A stretch of DNA of 64,000 nucleotides, from contig CAQGLR010000002.1 of NCBI GenBank assembly GCA_948794795.1, positions 1-64,000 on the forward strand, written 5' to 3'. Positions 52,515-61,498 of the stretch are shown piece after piece. The stretch is from an uncultured Lachnospiraceae bacterium. GTDB lineage: Bacteria; Bacillota; Clostridia; Lachnospirales; Lachnospiraceae. Numbering within the stretch: position 1 is the first letter of the stretch; every line of letters starts with the position of its first letter. The notes below the pieces were generated by a model. It saw only the letters and a program-made list of their open reading frames with translations. It made no database searches and was not told the origin of the DNA. A program made the translations under genes and the position numbers.

Positions 52515-52547
52515 ATTATAACCGTGCCATTTGCGCAATCGGTTGCC
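52515..52547 (-). promoter_or_regulatory. LacI-type operator overlapping the lacI-GH53 promoter
   Basis: GCGCAATCGGTTGC is an imperfect palindrome of the GCAACCGATTGCGC type bound by LacI-family proteins. On the minus strand it lies just upstream of TATAAT (52515-52520) before the LacI gene. Confidence 0.6.
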
Positions 52548-52686
52548 CTAATAAATAATTTACCAATTTTATTCTAATAAGTCAAGAGGTAATTTACAGT
52601 TATTTTTATATTGTACACATGGAAATATACCTCTGTACAGTAACCATATATATGTGAAACATATAAATTAGATTATATTAAAATAA

Positions 52687-52714
52687 ACTGGGACAGGCTT
52701 AATTCCATCCCAGT
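52687..52714 (-). terminator. Terminator of the solute-binding-protein gene
   Basis: ACTGGGA pairs with TCCCAGT across a 14-base loop that can pair further (GG/CC). On the minus strand a T-rich AGTTTATTTT follows. Confidence 0.6.
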
Positions 52715-52744
52715 ACATATAATTTAACCTTATTAAGTAAATTT

Positions 52745-54058
52745 TTATTTTTCCAGTGATTCTTCCTGAAGTTTATCAAGTTCTGCCAGACATTCATCTA
52801 CTGTAGCCCCATTTAACATATTACGCACAACCAGGCAGGTATTGCCCCACTGTTCTACTTTCATGCTTGCATTAGAACCAAGGACATATATATTTTCTTT
52901 TATCCTGTTATTAAGCGGTTCTAATGCCTTAATACAATCTACCTCAACATTTTTGGAAGGTGAAATTACTTTATTAGTTTCTGTATAAAGCTGTAGTGCT
53001 TCATCAGAAAGTATTATATCCATAGTATTAATAGTATCTTCCAGATGCTCTGCATTTGCATTAATACTATATCCTGTCATTGAAACTACTGGCATCTGCC
53101 CCAGTTTACTTGGAAAACCGATTACCTGCAGTTCAAAATCTGTATTTCCATAAGCTGTTTCTGTATTCGCAGCTCCCCAGTATGCCATTACAATTGGTGT
53201 CTTCTGTGCAAGAAAGCCTGGTCCCTCTCCTTCAATAGCCTCATAAGTGTAAGCTGTCTTTGTATCAATATAGCCAAGGTCTATTAGTTTCTGTAAAAAT
53301 TCAAACCCTGTACGCATATAGTCACTATATTTGCTCTTACCATTGTTTAACGCTTCTATTTCTGCATCTGTATTGCCTCCATTATATAAATCTGCATATG
53401 CCTGGGCAAATACAAAATTCTCAAGCCACCAGCGGTTTGCACCAACAGGTGTTTCAATACCATTTTCTTTAAATACCCTGCAACATTCCAGGAAATCTTC
53501 AGGAGTTTCTGGCAGTCCAAGTTTATATCTGTCAAACATATCCTTATTGACAAACAAACCATATGCTACCACCTCTTGTGGAATTGCTACAAGTTTTCCA
53601 TCTATCATATTTGCCATTTTTACAACTTCACGCAAATTTTCTGCACTGTCAAGCACTGATAAGTCCAGCAGTTCTCCTTCTTCACCTAGTATCTGTATTG
53701 TATCAGGGTTCAGAAGATATAAATCATCCATATCATTACGTACACGGTCAAGTGTTACATCATCATATGTTTTCTCCTGGTAATTTTCTGCTGTATAAGT
53801 CCTGTATTCCACATTAAGCCCCAGCTTCTTTTCTGCTATGCCAATAGTTATATCAAATGCTGTCCTTGCCATATTATCAGCATCTGGATTTGATTTTTCC
53901 ATAGGTCCAAATAAGTTTACTACTTTTTTATCTTTACCAGCAGAATTAACCAGGTTCTTGTTCTTCCCTTCCTTATTTCCACAAGCTGTCATTATAAATA
54001 CTATTGTTACTGCCAGACAGGTAATGGCAATTTTTTTTAAATTTCTCTTTTTAACCAT
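52745..54058 (-). CDS. Extracellular solute-binding lipoprotein (family 1)
   Basis: The 437-residue protein has a lipoprotein signal with lipobox MTAC (Cys26). A sugar-binding ABC fold follows, with the LPETPEDFLECCRVFKENGI segment and an aromatic-rich pocket (GANRWWLENFVFAQAYADLY). Start is ATG at 54058 with AAAGGAATAAGA. It begins two bases after the stop of the hybrid histidine kinase, so both are in one transcript, with no permease or ATPase alongside. It may serve as a ligand sensor for the kinase rather than as a transporter part; that is inference. Confidence 0.88.
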   Translation of the reverse strand: MVKKRNLKKIAITCLAVTIVFIMTACGNKEGKNKNLVNSAGKDKKVVNLFGPMEKSNPDADNMARTAFDITIGIAEKKLGLNVEYRTYTAENYQEKTYDDVTLDRVRNDMDDLYLLNPDTIQILGEEGELLDLSVLDSAENLREVVKMANMIDGKLVAIPQEVVAYGLFVNKDMFDRYKLGLPETPEDFLECCRVFKENGIETPVGANRWWLENFVFAQAYADLYNGGNTDAEIEALNNGKSKYSDYMRTGFEFLQKLIDLGYIDTKTAYTYEAIEGEGPGFLAQKTPIVMAYWGAANTETAYGNTDFELQVIGFPSKLGQMPVVSMTGYSINANAEHLEDTINTMDIILSDEALQLYTETNKVISPSKNVEVDCIKALEPLNNRIKENIYVLGSNASMKVEQWGNTCLVVRNMLNGATVDECLAELDKLQEESLEK

Positions 54059-54060
54059 TC

Positions 54061-56634
54061 TTATTCCTTTCCCTGTATACATTGTTTTATAACCTTCTTT
54101 AGTAATTCCAGGTCAATTGGTTTTGCCATGTGGACATCCATACCTGCTTTTATAGCTTCTTTTTCGTCCTCTGCAAAAGCATTGGCAGTCATTGCTATAA
54201 TTGGTATTTTAGCAGCATCTTTACGTTCCAGTGCCCGGATTGCCCTTGTTGCATCATATCCATTCATCACTGGCATCTGTACATCCATTAAAATTGCATC
54301 AAACTCTCCTTCTGTGGAATTAATAAAACGTTCTACTGCCAGTTTTCCATTTCCAACAATTTCACATTCTGCCCCTTCTATTAATAAAATCTCAGACAGG
54401 ATTTCAGCATTAATTTCATTATCTTCTGCTGCAAGAAAATGCAGTCCTTCAAGACTATTATCCTGCTCTGTATCTGTACTTCCGCCTTTTAAACCTTTCT
54501 GTATTTCCTCAACCTTTTCCTTAAATGCAGATACAAAAAACGGCTTAGTAAGTATTCCTGAGTTTTTAATTCCAAACACTTTTTCTATGCCCTCTGTATC
54601 ATAGTCTGCAAGAAACAGGACTGGTACATTATCTGGTATAATATCCCTTATTTTTTCTGCCATCTGGATACAGTCCATATCTGGTATATTGTAATCTAAT
54701 AAAAACAGGTTATAACTTTTTCCCATAGGTATATCTTCTAATATTCCCAGAGCTTCTTCTGCACTAAATGCTGTATCTGCAAGCACTCCCATTCCCTTCA
54801 TAAGCATCTGGATATTTTTACATATCTCTGGGTCCCCATCAACTGCCAGAATACGTGAAATGCCATTACTCTTCCAAAACTGTTTATTTGCATGGCTTTC
54901 TGGTATACGGAACTCTATATCAACCCTGAACAGGCTTCCTTTATCCACTTCACTTGTAACATCTATAGTACCGCCCATAAGTTCTACAATATTTTTTGTA
55001 ATAGCCATTCCAAGTCCTGTACCTTGTACTTTATTTGTTGTGCTGTTTTCTGCCCTGGTAAATGCATCAAAAATAGTTTTGAGATACTCCGGAGTCATCC
55101 CATAACCATTATCCTGCACTTCTATCCTTATATGCTCATACTGGCTTGAACGCTGCTTAAGCCCAATAATACGGAACCATATGTTTCCATTCTCTGGTGT
55201 ATATTTAACAGCATTTGAAAGAAGGTTAATTAAAATCTGGTTAATCCTTGTTTCATCACCTAAGAGGTACTCATGTTTAATTCCTGTTACTTCAACATAG
55301 AAATTCTGGTTCTTTGTCTTTGCCATAGGACGTATAATTGCATCCACAGAAGACACCAGGTCATTCAGGGTAAATTCATCTACATTAAGCACTACCTTGC
55401 CACTTTCAATTTTAGAAACATCCAGTATATCATTAATAAGGCTAAGCAGGTGCTGGCCCGATGCAGTAATTTTCCTGGTATACTCTTTTACTTTATCTGG
55501 ATTTTCTGCATCCCTTGCAAGCAATGCTGTAAATCCAAGAACTGCATTCATTGGTGTACGTATGTCATGTGACATATTTGAAAGAAACGTTGTTTTGGAG
55601 TTACTTGCCAGCTGTGCTGCCTGCAATGCTTCTGCCAGCTGTTTATTATGTATTTCCCTTTCTTTTTCACGTTCTTTCCTTACCCTGTTCTGTTGTTTCT
55701 GGTTAAAATAATATAAAATAAAACATAATGTAAATGCAACAAACATAACAAATACAACAATAAAAATATTCTGGTTTACAGTTTTGCCTTCTTGTTGTAT
55801 TGCTTCAACGGGCACATATCCAATAAGATATATTGTACCACCATTCACTGGCCACATATAATTAAGTGCACTTTTACCACGTATATCATGGTAGAATAAC
55901 ACATTCTTCCCATTATCTACACACTCAGAAACTTCTTCAAGAAGTCCTTTTTCCAAAATATTGTTTGCCCTGTAAAAATCCTGCAGGTTAAGGTGTCCTG
56001 CATCTCTCTCTCCCATTCCTTTAGGCTTTAATACAAGCCTTTCACTTTTTGAATCCATAATATACAACATTGCTTTTCCATTGTAAAATCCATCTGGAAG
56101 TGATTCATCAAACGAATCATAAACATACTCTATATAGAGGGTTGCTATTTCCTTACCATCTTTTTCAACAGGACACTTCATAGAATATGCCCATGTTCCC
56201 ATATAGTTAAGATAAGACCTTGAAAATGGAAGACCGTCTATTGTTTCTCCTGCCGAAAAATCAAGTCCCTCTTCTGAAAATGCCTCACCTGTATTAGAAA
56301 CACCTTCTTTTTTACCAGCAGGGACAAGCGATATCTTTACCATAGTATGGTTTCTGTTATATGAATGGATAAATTCACCAGGATTATCCATTGCTGCAAT
56401 TTCTTGTGCAATAAGTTTCTGGAATTCTGCCTCTTTTACTAAGATTGCTTCTAAAGTGCCTTTCATTAAATCCAGGCTTTCACTTAAGTTCTGTATTGCT
56501 GAATCAGACATTTCCTTAGTTATTTTACGTGATACTGAAAATACAACAACTCCCAGCATAAAAAAAACCAATATAATGGAAAGAAGCAAAGGGATTTCTT
56601 TGTCTGTTCTTCTTCTGTTCCACTTTTTTTTCAT
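54061..56634 (-). CDS. Hybrid sensor histidine kinase with two receiver domains
   Basis: The 857-residue protein has a membrane helix (about 14-35), an extracellular sensing region (about 36-285, likely Cache-like), and a second helix (about 287-308). The HisKA with FLSNMSHDIRTPMN (phospho-His) and the HATPase with NLLSNAVKYTPENG, DNGYGMTPE and GTGLGMAITK follow. Two receiver domains end it: the first with LLDYNIPDMD and TKPF, the second with AAEDNEINAE, LMDVQMPVMNG and AKPID. There is no output domain, so a partner DNA-binding regulator must be elsewhere. It is cotranscribed with a solute-binding lipoprotein. Confidence 0.93.
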   Translation of the reverse strand: MKKKWNRRRTDKEIPLLLSIILVFFMLGVVVFSVSRKITKEMSDSAIQNLSESLDLMKGTLEAILVKEAEFQKLIAQEIAAMDNPGEFIHSYNRNHTMVKISLVPAGKKEGVSNTGEAFSEEGLDFSAGETIDGLPFSRSYLNYMGTWAYSMKCPVEKDGKEIATLYIEYVYDSFDESLPDGFYNGKAMLYIMDSKSERLVLKPKGMGERDAGHLNLQDFYRANNILEKGLLEEVSECVDNGKNVLFYHDIRGKSALNYMWPVNGGTIYLIGYVPVEAIQQEGKTVNQNIFIVVFVMFVAFTLCFILYYFNQKQQNRVRKEREKEREIHNKQLAEALQAAQLASNSKTTFLSNMSHDIRTPMNAVLGFTALLARDAENPDKVKEYTRKITASGQHLLSLINDILDVSKIESGKVVLNVDEFTLNDLVSSVDAIIRPMAKTKNQNFYVEVTGIKHEYLLGDETRINQILINLLSNAVKYTPENGNIWFRIIGLKQRSSQYEHIRIEVQDNGYGMTPEYLKTIFDAFTRAENSTTNKVQGTGLGMAITKNIVELMGGTIDVTSEVDKGSLFRVDIEFRIPESHANKQFWKSNGISRILAVDGDPEICKNIQMLMKGMGVLADTAFSAEEALGILEDIPMGKSYNLFLLDYNIPDMDCIQMAEKIRDIIPDNVPVLFLADYDTEGIEKVFGIKNSGILTKPFFVSAFKEKVEEIQKGLKGGSTDTEQDNSLEGLHFLAAEDNEINAEILSEILLIEGAECEIVGNGKLAVERFINSTEGEFDAILMDVQMPVMNGYDATRAIRALERKDAAKIPIIAMTANAFAEDEKEAIKAGMDVHMAKPIDLELLKKVIKQCIQGKE

Positions 56635-56667
56635 TATATAACTCCATTCTGCTGCTATTATCTTATA

Positions 56668-56696
56668 TTTATAGCCTTACTATAACTCTATGCCAA
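56668..56696 (-). promoter_or_regulatory. Sigma-A-type promoter of the kinase-lipoprotein operon
   Basis: On the minus strand TTGGCA, a 17-base spacer and TATAAA lie 34 bases before the kinase start. Confidence 0.6.
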
Positions 56697-56917
56697 TCTT
56701 TTGTAACATAAACAACAAAGCAAAAACCATATTTGTATTGCCAGGACTATATTAACCAACAGACAGCACCTTTCTGCCTATTGGTTATTTGCCAGCCTAT
56801 GCAGCTTCACACAAAAAACAACTACGAAATTATTATAACCTTTTCATTATTTTTATGTCAAGACTGGCATCATATCTAAAAATTACTTTTTTAGGTATGC
56901 TTTTAAATTTCCATTTA
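56697..56917. other. Intergenic region between divergent genes
   Basis: It contains a weak hairpin, AACCAACAGACAG facing CTGCCTATTGGTT (56757-56787), of unknown role. No reading frame of note was seen. Confidence 0.35.
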
Positions 56918-56946
56918 TTGACATCATATGTGCCATATGCTATATT
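56918..56946 (+). promoter_or_regulatory. Sigma-A-type promoter of the peptidoglycan-binding protein gene
   Basis: Perfect TTGACA, a 17-base spacer and TATATT lie 53 bases before the start codon. Confidence 0.7.
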
Positions 56947-56998
56947 GATATCATTATATTAAGTATATTTTTAATAAATTAAAAAAGGGGGAACGCTT

Positions 56999-57436
56999 AT
57001 GAAAATCAAGAAATTTGCTGTTATAGCTGCATGTGCTTGTCTTGTTTTTAATTCTAATACTGTATCTGCACATTGCCATAATGGTAACTGCCATTACGAT
57101 TATGACTATAGTTATGATTATAACGATGATTATGGACATCATGCTGGACATAATAACTGTATAAATAATGATTATGACTGTAGCAGCCATCCTGACCACG
57201 CACATCCTGACGGAGTATGCCCATATTACTGTACAGACCAGGAATACCAGTATTACCAGGCTTCTACTGTGAAAAAGGTGCAAGCTAAACTTAATAAAGC
57301 TGGTTATAAATGTGGCAGTGCCAATGGAGTATATAATACTAAAACAAAAAAAGCAATTAAAAAATTCCAGAAAAACAAGAAAATGGCTGTGAACGGAAAA
57401 ATCACTAAAAACTTATTAGATAAGTTAAATTTATAA
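56999..57436 (+). CDS. Secreted His/Cys-rich protein with peptidoglycan-binding domain
   Basis: The 145-residue protein has a signal peptide (about 1-24, ending VSA). A His/Cys/Asp/Tyr-rich central region (25-85) carries AHCHNGNCHYDYDYSYDY and SSHPDHAHPDGVCPYYC, resembling the known YHYH/HLHxNGVCPY-type segments of Firmicute secreted proteins. A C-terminal PG_binding_1 domain follows (about 88-143: TVKKVQAKLNKAGYKCG, NGVYNTKTKKAIKKFQ). The central part probably binds metal ions; function in the wall is unknown. RBS GGGGGAACGCTT precedes ATG. Confidence 0.85.
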   Translation: MKIKKFAVIAACACLVFNSNTVSAHCHNGNCHYDYDYSYDYNDDYGHHAGHNNCINNDYDCSSHPDHAHPDGVCPYYCTDQEYQYYQASTVKKVQAKLNKAGYKCGSANGVYNTKTKKAIKKFQKNKKMAVNGKITKNLLDKLNL

Positions 57437-57465
57437 TTTTAGCTTTACAATGGCAATAATAATAT

Positions 57466-57513
57466 TTAAAAGTCCCTCTGTGGTATTATCTTATACCATG
57501 GAGGGACTTTTAA
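57466..57513. terminator. Bidirectional terminator between convergent genes
   Basis: AAAAGTCCCTC and TGGTA pair with TACCA and GAGGGACTTTT around a short loop. A- and T-runs on both sides fit termination of the peptidoglycan-binding gene and efp. Confidence 0.8.
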
Positions 57514-57541
57514 CAAAATCCATTAATAACCTGCCTGTATC

Positions 57542-58096
57542 TTAAACTCTCTTAAGATATTCACCTGTACGTGTATCAATGCTGATACGGTCGCCTGTTT
57601 CTACAAAAAGAGGTACTGCAACCTGTGCACCTGTTTCTACAATAGCTGGCTTATTAGCACCCTGTGCTGTATCACCTTTAAACCCTGGTTCTGTTTCTGT
57701 TACCTCTAATTCTACAAAAAGAGGTGGTTCAATAGCAAATATCTCCCCATTATGGGAAAGCATTTTAACCATCTCATTCTCTTTTACAAATTTAAGAGAA
57801 TCACCAACCTGGTCTGCTGTCATATCAATCTGGTCATATGTTTCTGTATTCATGAAATGGTACATATCATCACTGTATAAATACTGCATATCAGAACGCT
57901 CAATATGGGCCTGTGGGCATTTTTCAGTAGGACGGAATGTCTTTTCAACTATACCACCATTCTTAATATTTTTGAGCTTTGTCCTTACAAATGCTGCTCC
58001 TTTACCAGGTTTTACATGCTGGAACTCAATAACCTGGTATACATTACCCTCAAACTCAATAGTTAAACCATTTCTAAAATCACCTGCTGATACCAT
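57542..58096 (-). CDS. efp: Elongation factor P
   Basis: EF-P relieves ribosome stalling at polyproline. The 184-residue protein has three beta-barrel domains, the exposed loop HVKPGKGAAF with Lys at the modification site, and TAQGANKPAIVETGAQVAVP and GDRISIDTRTGEYLKRV in the C-terminal part. ATG at 58096 follows GGAGGATTTTAGA; a longer upstream frame is rejected. It follows aroK by 63 bases. The modifying enzyme is not visible nearby. Confidence 0.97.
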   Translation of the reverse strand: MVSAGDFRNGLTIEFEGNVYQVIEFQHVKPGKGAAFVRTKLKNIKNGGIVEKTFRPTEKCPQAHIERSDMQYLYSDDMYHFMNTETYDQIDMTADQVGDSLKFVKENEMVKMLSHNGEIFAIEPPLFVELEVTETEPGFKGDTAQGANKPAIVETGAQVAVPLFVETGDRISIDTRTGEYLKRV

Positions 58097-58159
58097 TCTA
58101 AAATCCTCCTTAATGTAACTGTGGACAGCAAAATCCACAAATCCTTGTTATAGTGTATC

Positions 58160-58690
58160 CTATTTTGGAATATATTTCAAGTATGTTTCCACTATTTTAT
58201 CAGCTACTTCCTTTGGATTAAGCCCGTCTGTCACAATTACAACGTCTGCTGCATCAAGATACTTAGGCATCCTTTCATCCATAAGTTTCTTTATATATGG
58301 AATATTCATATTGCCATTCAGTAATGGCCTGTTTGTACTGTCTTTAACATGTAAATATATTGTTTCAGGAGATGCAGACAAAAGGACTACCCTGCCTGTT
58401 TCTTTAATCTTCCTGACATTTTCACTGCGCATTACCATACCGCCGCCACATGATACTATACATGGTTTCATATTTTTAATATCATCAAGTATCCCTGTTT
58501 CAAGGCTGCGGAAATATGCCTCTCCCTTTTTATCAAAAATTTCAGGAATCTGGCATCCTTCTTTTTCAACAATCATTGCATCAGTGTCAGTTTCTTTCAC
58601 TCCAAGCATACGGCTAAGCGCCCTTGACGTACTTGTCTTGCCAACCCCCATAAACCCTGTTAAAAAAATATGTTCTTTAAGCCTGGCCAT
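58160..58690 (-). CDS. aroK: Shikimate kinase
   Basis: AroK phosphorylates shikimate to shikimate 3-phosphate. The 176-residue P-loop protein has FLTGFMGVGKTSTSRAL at the start, DTDAMIVEKEG, YFRSLE and VSCGGGMVMR for shikimate binding, and a lid region with RPLLN. It overlaps aroD by 14 bases, so the two are coupled. Confidence 0.95.
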   Translation of the reverse strand: MARLKEHIFLTGFMGVGKTSTSRALSRMLGVKETDTDAMIVEKEGCQIPEIFDKKGEAYFRSLETGILDDIKNMKPCIVSCGGGMVMRSENVRKIKETGRVVLLSASPETIYLHVKDSTNRPLLNGNMNIPYIKKLMDERMPKYLDAADVVIVTDGLNPKEVADKIVETYLKYIPK

Positions 58691-59459
58691 CTGCAGTTTC
58701 CCTTTCTGTTTTATAATGAAGTATATCTAGCATCTTTTTTAATTTATCCACTTCTATCTGGCCTGGTGCACTTGGTCTGCCAATACATCCAAATGTCACT
58801 GCCGAACCAGTATTTTCTGCTGCTATCCTGCTTACAAGACCCATTCCAGACATGGACATAGTAATAACAGGATTTCCTTTAAGCAGCTCTTTTGCCTTAA
58901 GCGAAGCTTCCATAAGCCGTATTACATCCATCTCCGAAGCAGGCATAACTGCAATCTTAGGTATATCTGCACCAGAATTGTACATATATACCAGCCTGTC
59001 CGTTATTTCTTCTGTAGCAGGGGTACTTACAAAATCATGGTAAGAACCTACTACTACAGAAGATTTTTTGATAATACTGGTAAGCTCCATAATATTTTCT
59101 GAACGGTACATCTCGGTATCAACCAGGTCTGCCTTAGCTGATGCCCTAGCCAGAAGTGCAGCATATTCTTTATAGCTGATATCCTTATTGCCACCCTCAG
59201 CTGCAGTCCTGAAAGTAAAAAGCACTGGCTTGTCTTTAAGAATTTCTTTTATATGTGAAAGTGTCTCCATAACTTTTTCTGTATTATAGCAGTCATTATA
59301 GAAATCTGCACGCCATTCTGCAATATCTGCATCACTTTCATATACAGCCTGTGCCATCTTAAATATGCCAGCTTGCGTTTCCTCTACAATAGGAACACAT
59401 ATTTTAGGAATAGCGTCACCAATACATATATTGCCGGCCTTTACTGTATTATTCATCAC
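58677..59459 (-). CDS. aroD: 3-dehydroquinate dehydratase, type I
   Basis: AroD removes water from 3-dehydroquinate through a Schiff-base Lys. The 260-residue TIM-barrel protein has ADIAEWRADFYN, LFTFRTAAEGGN, VGSYHDF with the general base His, IPKIAVMP with the Schiff-base Lys, and ITMSMSGMGLVSRI. Start is GTG at 59459 or ATG at 59456. It overlaps both the upstream small membrane peptide gene and aroK. Confidence 0.95.
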   Translation of the reverse strand: MMNNTVKAGNICIGDAIPKICVPIVEETQAGIFKMAQAVYESDADIAEWRADFYNDCYNTEKVMETLSHIKEILKDKPVLFTFRTAAEGGNKDISYKEYAALLARASAKADLVDTEMYRSENIMELTSIIKKSSVVVGSYHDFVSTPATEEITDRLVYMYNSGADIPKIAVMPASEMDVIRLMEASLKAKELLKGNPVITMSMSGMGLVSRIAAENTGSAVTFGCIGRPSAPGQIEVDKLKKMLDILHYKTERETADGQA

Positions 59460-59559
59460 TTAAACTGTCCTTTGCCGCTGCAACTATTGCTGTAACTATG
59501 CCAGCTACTACAACCGCTACTATAATAACCCCTATTACTACTCCTGCTAATAAAGCCAT
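59449..59559 (-). CDS. Small single-span membrane peptide (36 aa)
   Basis: A 36-residue frame starts MALLAGVVIGVIIVAV, is almost wholly hydrophobic to residue 28, and ends with the charged AAAKDSLSDE. RBS GGGAGGTGCTAAATA precedes the ATG at 59559. The stop lies inside the aroD start region (11-base overlap). Translational coupling with aroD is likely. No homology was recognised. It could be a leader or regulatory peptide or a membrane microprotein. Confidence 0.6.
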   Translation of the reverse strand: MALLAGVVIGVIIVAVVVAGIVTAIVAAAKDSLSDE

Positions 59560-59656
59560 TATTTAGCACCTCCCTGTTTTTTAGCTCCGTTTGCCTTTCT
59601 TTTCTAATTATACTTCAACAAAAAGCATAAGACAAGTTTTTTGTTATTAATCCATT

Positions 59657-59690
59657 AAAAAGGCAGACATATATGGTATGCCCGCCTTTT
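59657..59690 (-). terminator. Terminator of ilvC
   Basis: On the minus strand GGCGGGCATA pairs with TATGTCTGCC (G-U pairs) and is preceded by AAAA and followed by TTTT, about 35 bases after the ilvC stop. Confidence 0.75.
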
Positions 59691-59724
59691 ATATATTTAT
59701 TCACAACCCTGGATGGCCGTTATA

Positions 59725-60750
59725 TTAATTGTTAATAAGCTTATCATCTTCATTATTCCAGCTATAAAGCTTACGTACTTCTTCTCCTACCTTCTCAGAT
59801 GGATGCTCAGAAGCAATCTTTCTTAAAGCCTTGAAATGAGCCTGGCCGCCTGCTGCAGACATATCTAATAAGAAATCTTTTGCAAATGTACCATCCTGGA
59901 TATCAGAAAGGATTTTCTTCATAGCTTTCTTAGTATCCTCTGTGATAATCTTTGGACCTGTAATATAATCACCATACTCAGCAGTATTTGAAATTGAATA
60001 TCTCATGCCTGCAAAACCTGACTGGTAAATAAGGTCTACAATAAGTTTCATCTCATGGATACATTCAAAGTAAGCATTTCTTGGGTCATATCCTGCTTCA
60101 CAGAGAGTTTCAAAACCAGCCTGCATAAGTGCACATACACCGCCACAAAGGACTGCCTGCTCACCAAAAAGGTCTGTTTCTGTTTCTGTACGGAATGTTG
60201 TTTCAAGGACACCTGCCCTTGCACCACCTATACCTAATGCATAAGCCAGTGCCATCTCCTGTGCTTTGCCTGTAGCATCCTGCTGTACAGCAACAAGGCA
60301 AGGTACACCTTTTCCTGCCTGGTACTCTGAACGTACTGTATGTCCTGGTCCCTTAGGTGCAATCATTGTAACATCAACATCTTTTGGAGGGATAATCTGG
60401 TTAAAGTGGATTGCAAATCCATGTGCAAACATTAACATATTGCCTGCTTCAAGGTTTGGTGCAATATCTGCATTATACATAGCAGCCTGTTTCTCATCAT
60501 TAATAAGTATCATAATGATATCTGCCTTCTTTGCTGCTTCTGCTGCTGTATAAACTTCAAATCCCTGGTTTACAGCCTTCTCCCATGACTTTGAACCTTC
60601 ATAAAGGCCAATGATTACATGGCATCCAGAATCCTTTAAGTTCAAAGCATGTGCATGCCCCTGGCTTCCATAACCTATTATGGCAATTGTCTTGCCTTCC
60701 AATAATGATAAATTACAATCCTCCTGATAAAATATCCTAGCTTCTGACAT
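59725..60750 (-). CDS. ilvC: Ketol-acid reductoisomerase
   Basis: IlvC converts acetolactate or acetohydroxybutyrate to the dihydroxy acids in valine, leucine and isoleucine synthesis with NADPH and Mg. The 341-residue class I protein has GYGSQGHAHALNLKDSG, APKGPGHTVRSEYQAGKGVP and ETETDLFGEQAVLCGG with the metal-binding Asp and Glu. ATG at 60750 follows GGAGGAAAGTAAAG. It is downstream of ilvN on the same strand, about 200 bases apart. Confidence 0.97.
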   Translation of the reverse strand: MSEARIFYQEDCNLSLLEGKTIAIIGYGSQGHAHALNLKDSGCHVIIGLYEGSKSWEKAVNQGFEVYTAAEAAKKADIIMILINDEKQAAMYNADIAPNLEAGNMLMFAHGFAIHFNQIIPPKDVDVTMIAPKGPGHTVRSEYQAGKGVPCLVAVQQDATGKAQEMALAYALGIGGARAGVLETTFRTETETDLFGEQAVLCGGVCALMQAGFETLCEAGYDPRNAYFECIHEMKLIVDLIYQSGFAGMRYSISNTAEYGDYITGPKIITEDTKKAMKKILSDIQDGTFAKDFLLDMSAAGGQAHFKALRKIASEHPSEKVGEEVRKLYSWNNEDDKLINN

Positions 60751-60950
60751 CTTTACTTTCCTCCTGTAAAACATAATTTTATATATAAAAATTTGCGGTA
60801 TATATCTGTCATATTTAAAATATTATATTTTATTAATATGACAGGCATATGCCCTAACGCAGCAAATAATTATCCTGGTATACAATACGTGGCAGTATGG
60901 CCGCCATAGAAAAATTATACAGGCAGTACACCAGTTTATTATCTGTTGTA

Positions 60951-61448
60951 TTAATCTTCTAAAAGAGTTTCTGCCCCACGGCTAAGGCCTGCAATTCCAG
61001 TACGCACAAGTTCCTTAATTTCATATCCGTCAAGCAGCTTAATAAATGCACTTATCTTAGCCTGGTTGCCTGTAAGCTCAATCATCATGCTATCCATTCC
61101 TACATCTACAATGTTTGCACGGAAAATATCCGCAACCGCAACTACTGCTGGTCTTTCTTCTGCACTTACACTGACTGTAACAAGAACAAGTTCACGGCAT
61201 ACTGCATGGCCACTCTTAAGCTCTTTTACGCATCTTACATCTTCAAGCTTTGCGACCTGTTTCTCTATCTGGTCAAGTATATGGTCATCTCCCCTGACCA
61301 CTACGGTCATACGTGAAAATGCAGGATTCTCTGTTTCCCCAACTGTAAGGCTGTCTATATTATATCCACGCCTGCTGAATAAACCAGAAACACGGCTAAG
61401 TACACCTGATGTATTATCAACTAAAATAGATAAAACTTTCTTTCTCAT
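60951..61448 (-). CDS. ilvN: Acetolactate synthase small (regulatory) subunit
   Basis: This ACT-domain subunit mediates valine feedback on acetolactate synthase. The 165-residue protein begins KVLSILVDNTSGVLSRVSGL and has NIDSLTVGETE with the valine site, DILDQIEKQ-like helix and ELVLVTVSVSAEERPA. The catalytic ilvB gene is not in the window. Strong promoter at 61499-61527. Confidence 0.95.
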   Translation of the reverse strand: MRKKVLSILVDNTSGVLSRVSGLFSRRGYNIDSLTVGETENPAFSRMTVVVRGDDHILDQIEKQVAKLEDVRCVKELKSGHAVCRELVLVTVSVSAEERPAVVAVADIFRANIVDVGMDSMMIELTGNQAKISAFIKLLDGYEIKELVRTGIAGLSRGAETLLED

Positions 61449-61498
61449 GCTAATATCCCTGCTCTTTCTATCTTCCTGCTAATTTTGCACTACATTTA

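Noticed and set aside
54061..56634. Kinase-lipoprotein pair as part of the galactan locus
   Set aside because: A terminator and a separate LacI promoter lie between them and the LacI-GH53 genes; a functional link is not shown by sequence.
60775..60950. Possible riboswitch or T-box before ilvC
   Set aside because: No conserved T-box sequence, specifier stem or terminator pair was seen in this short gap.
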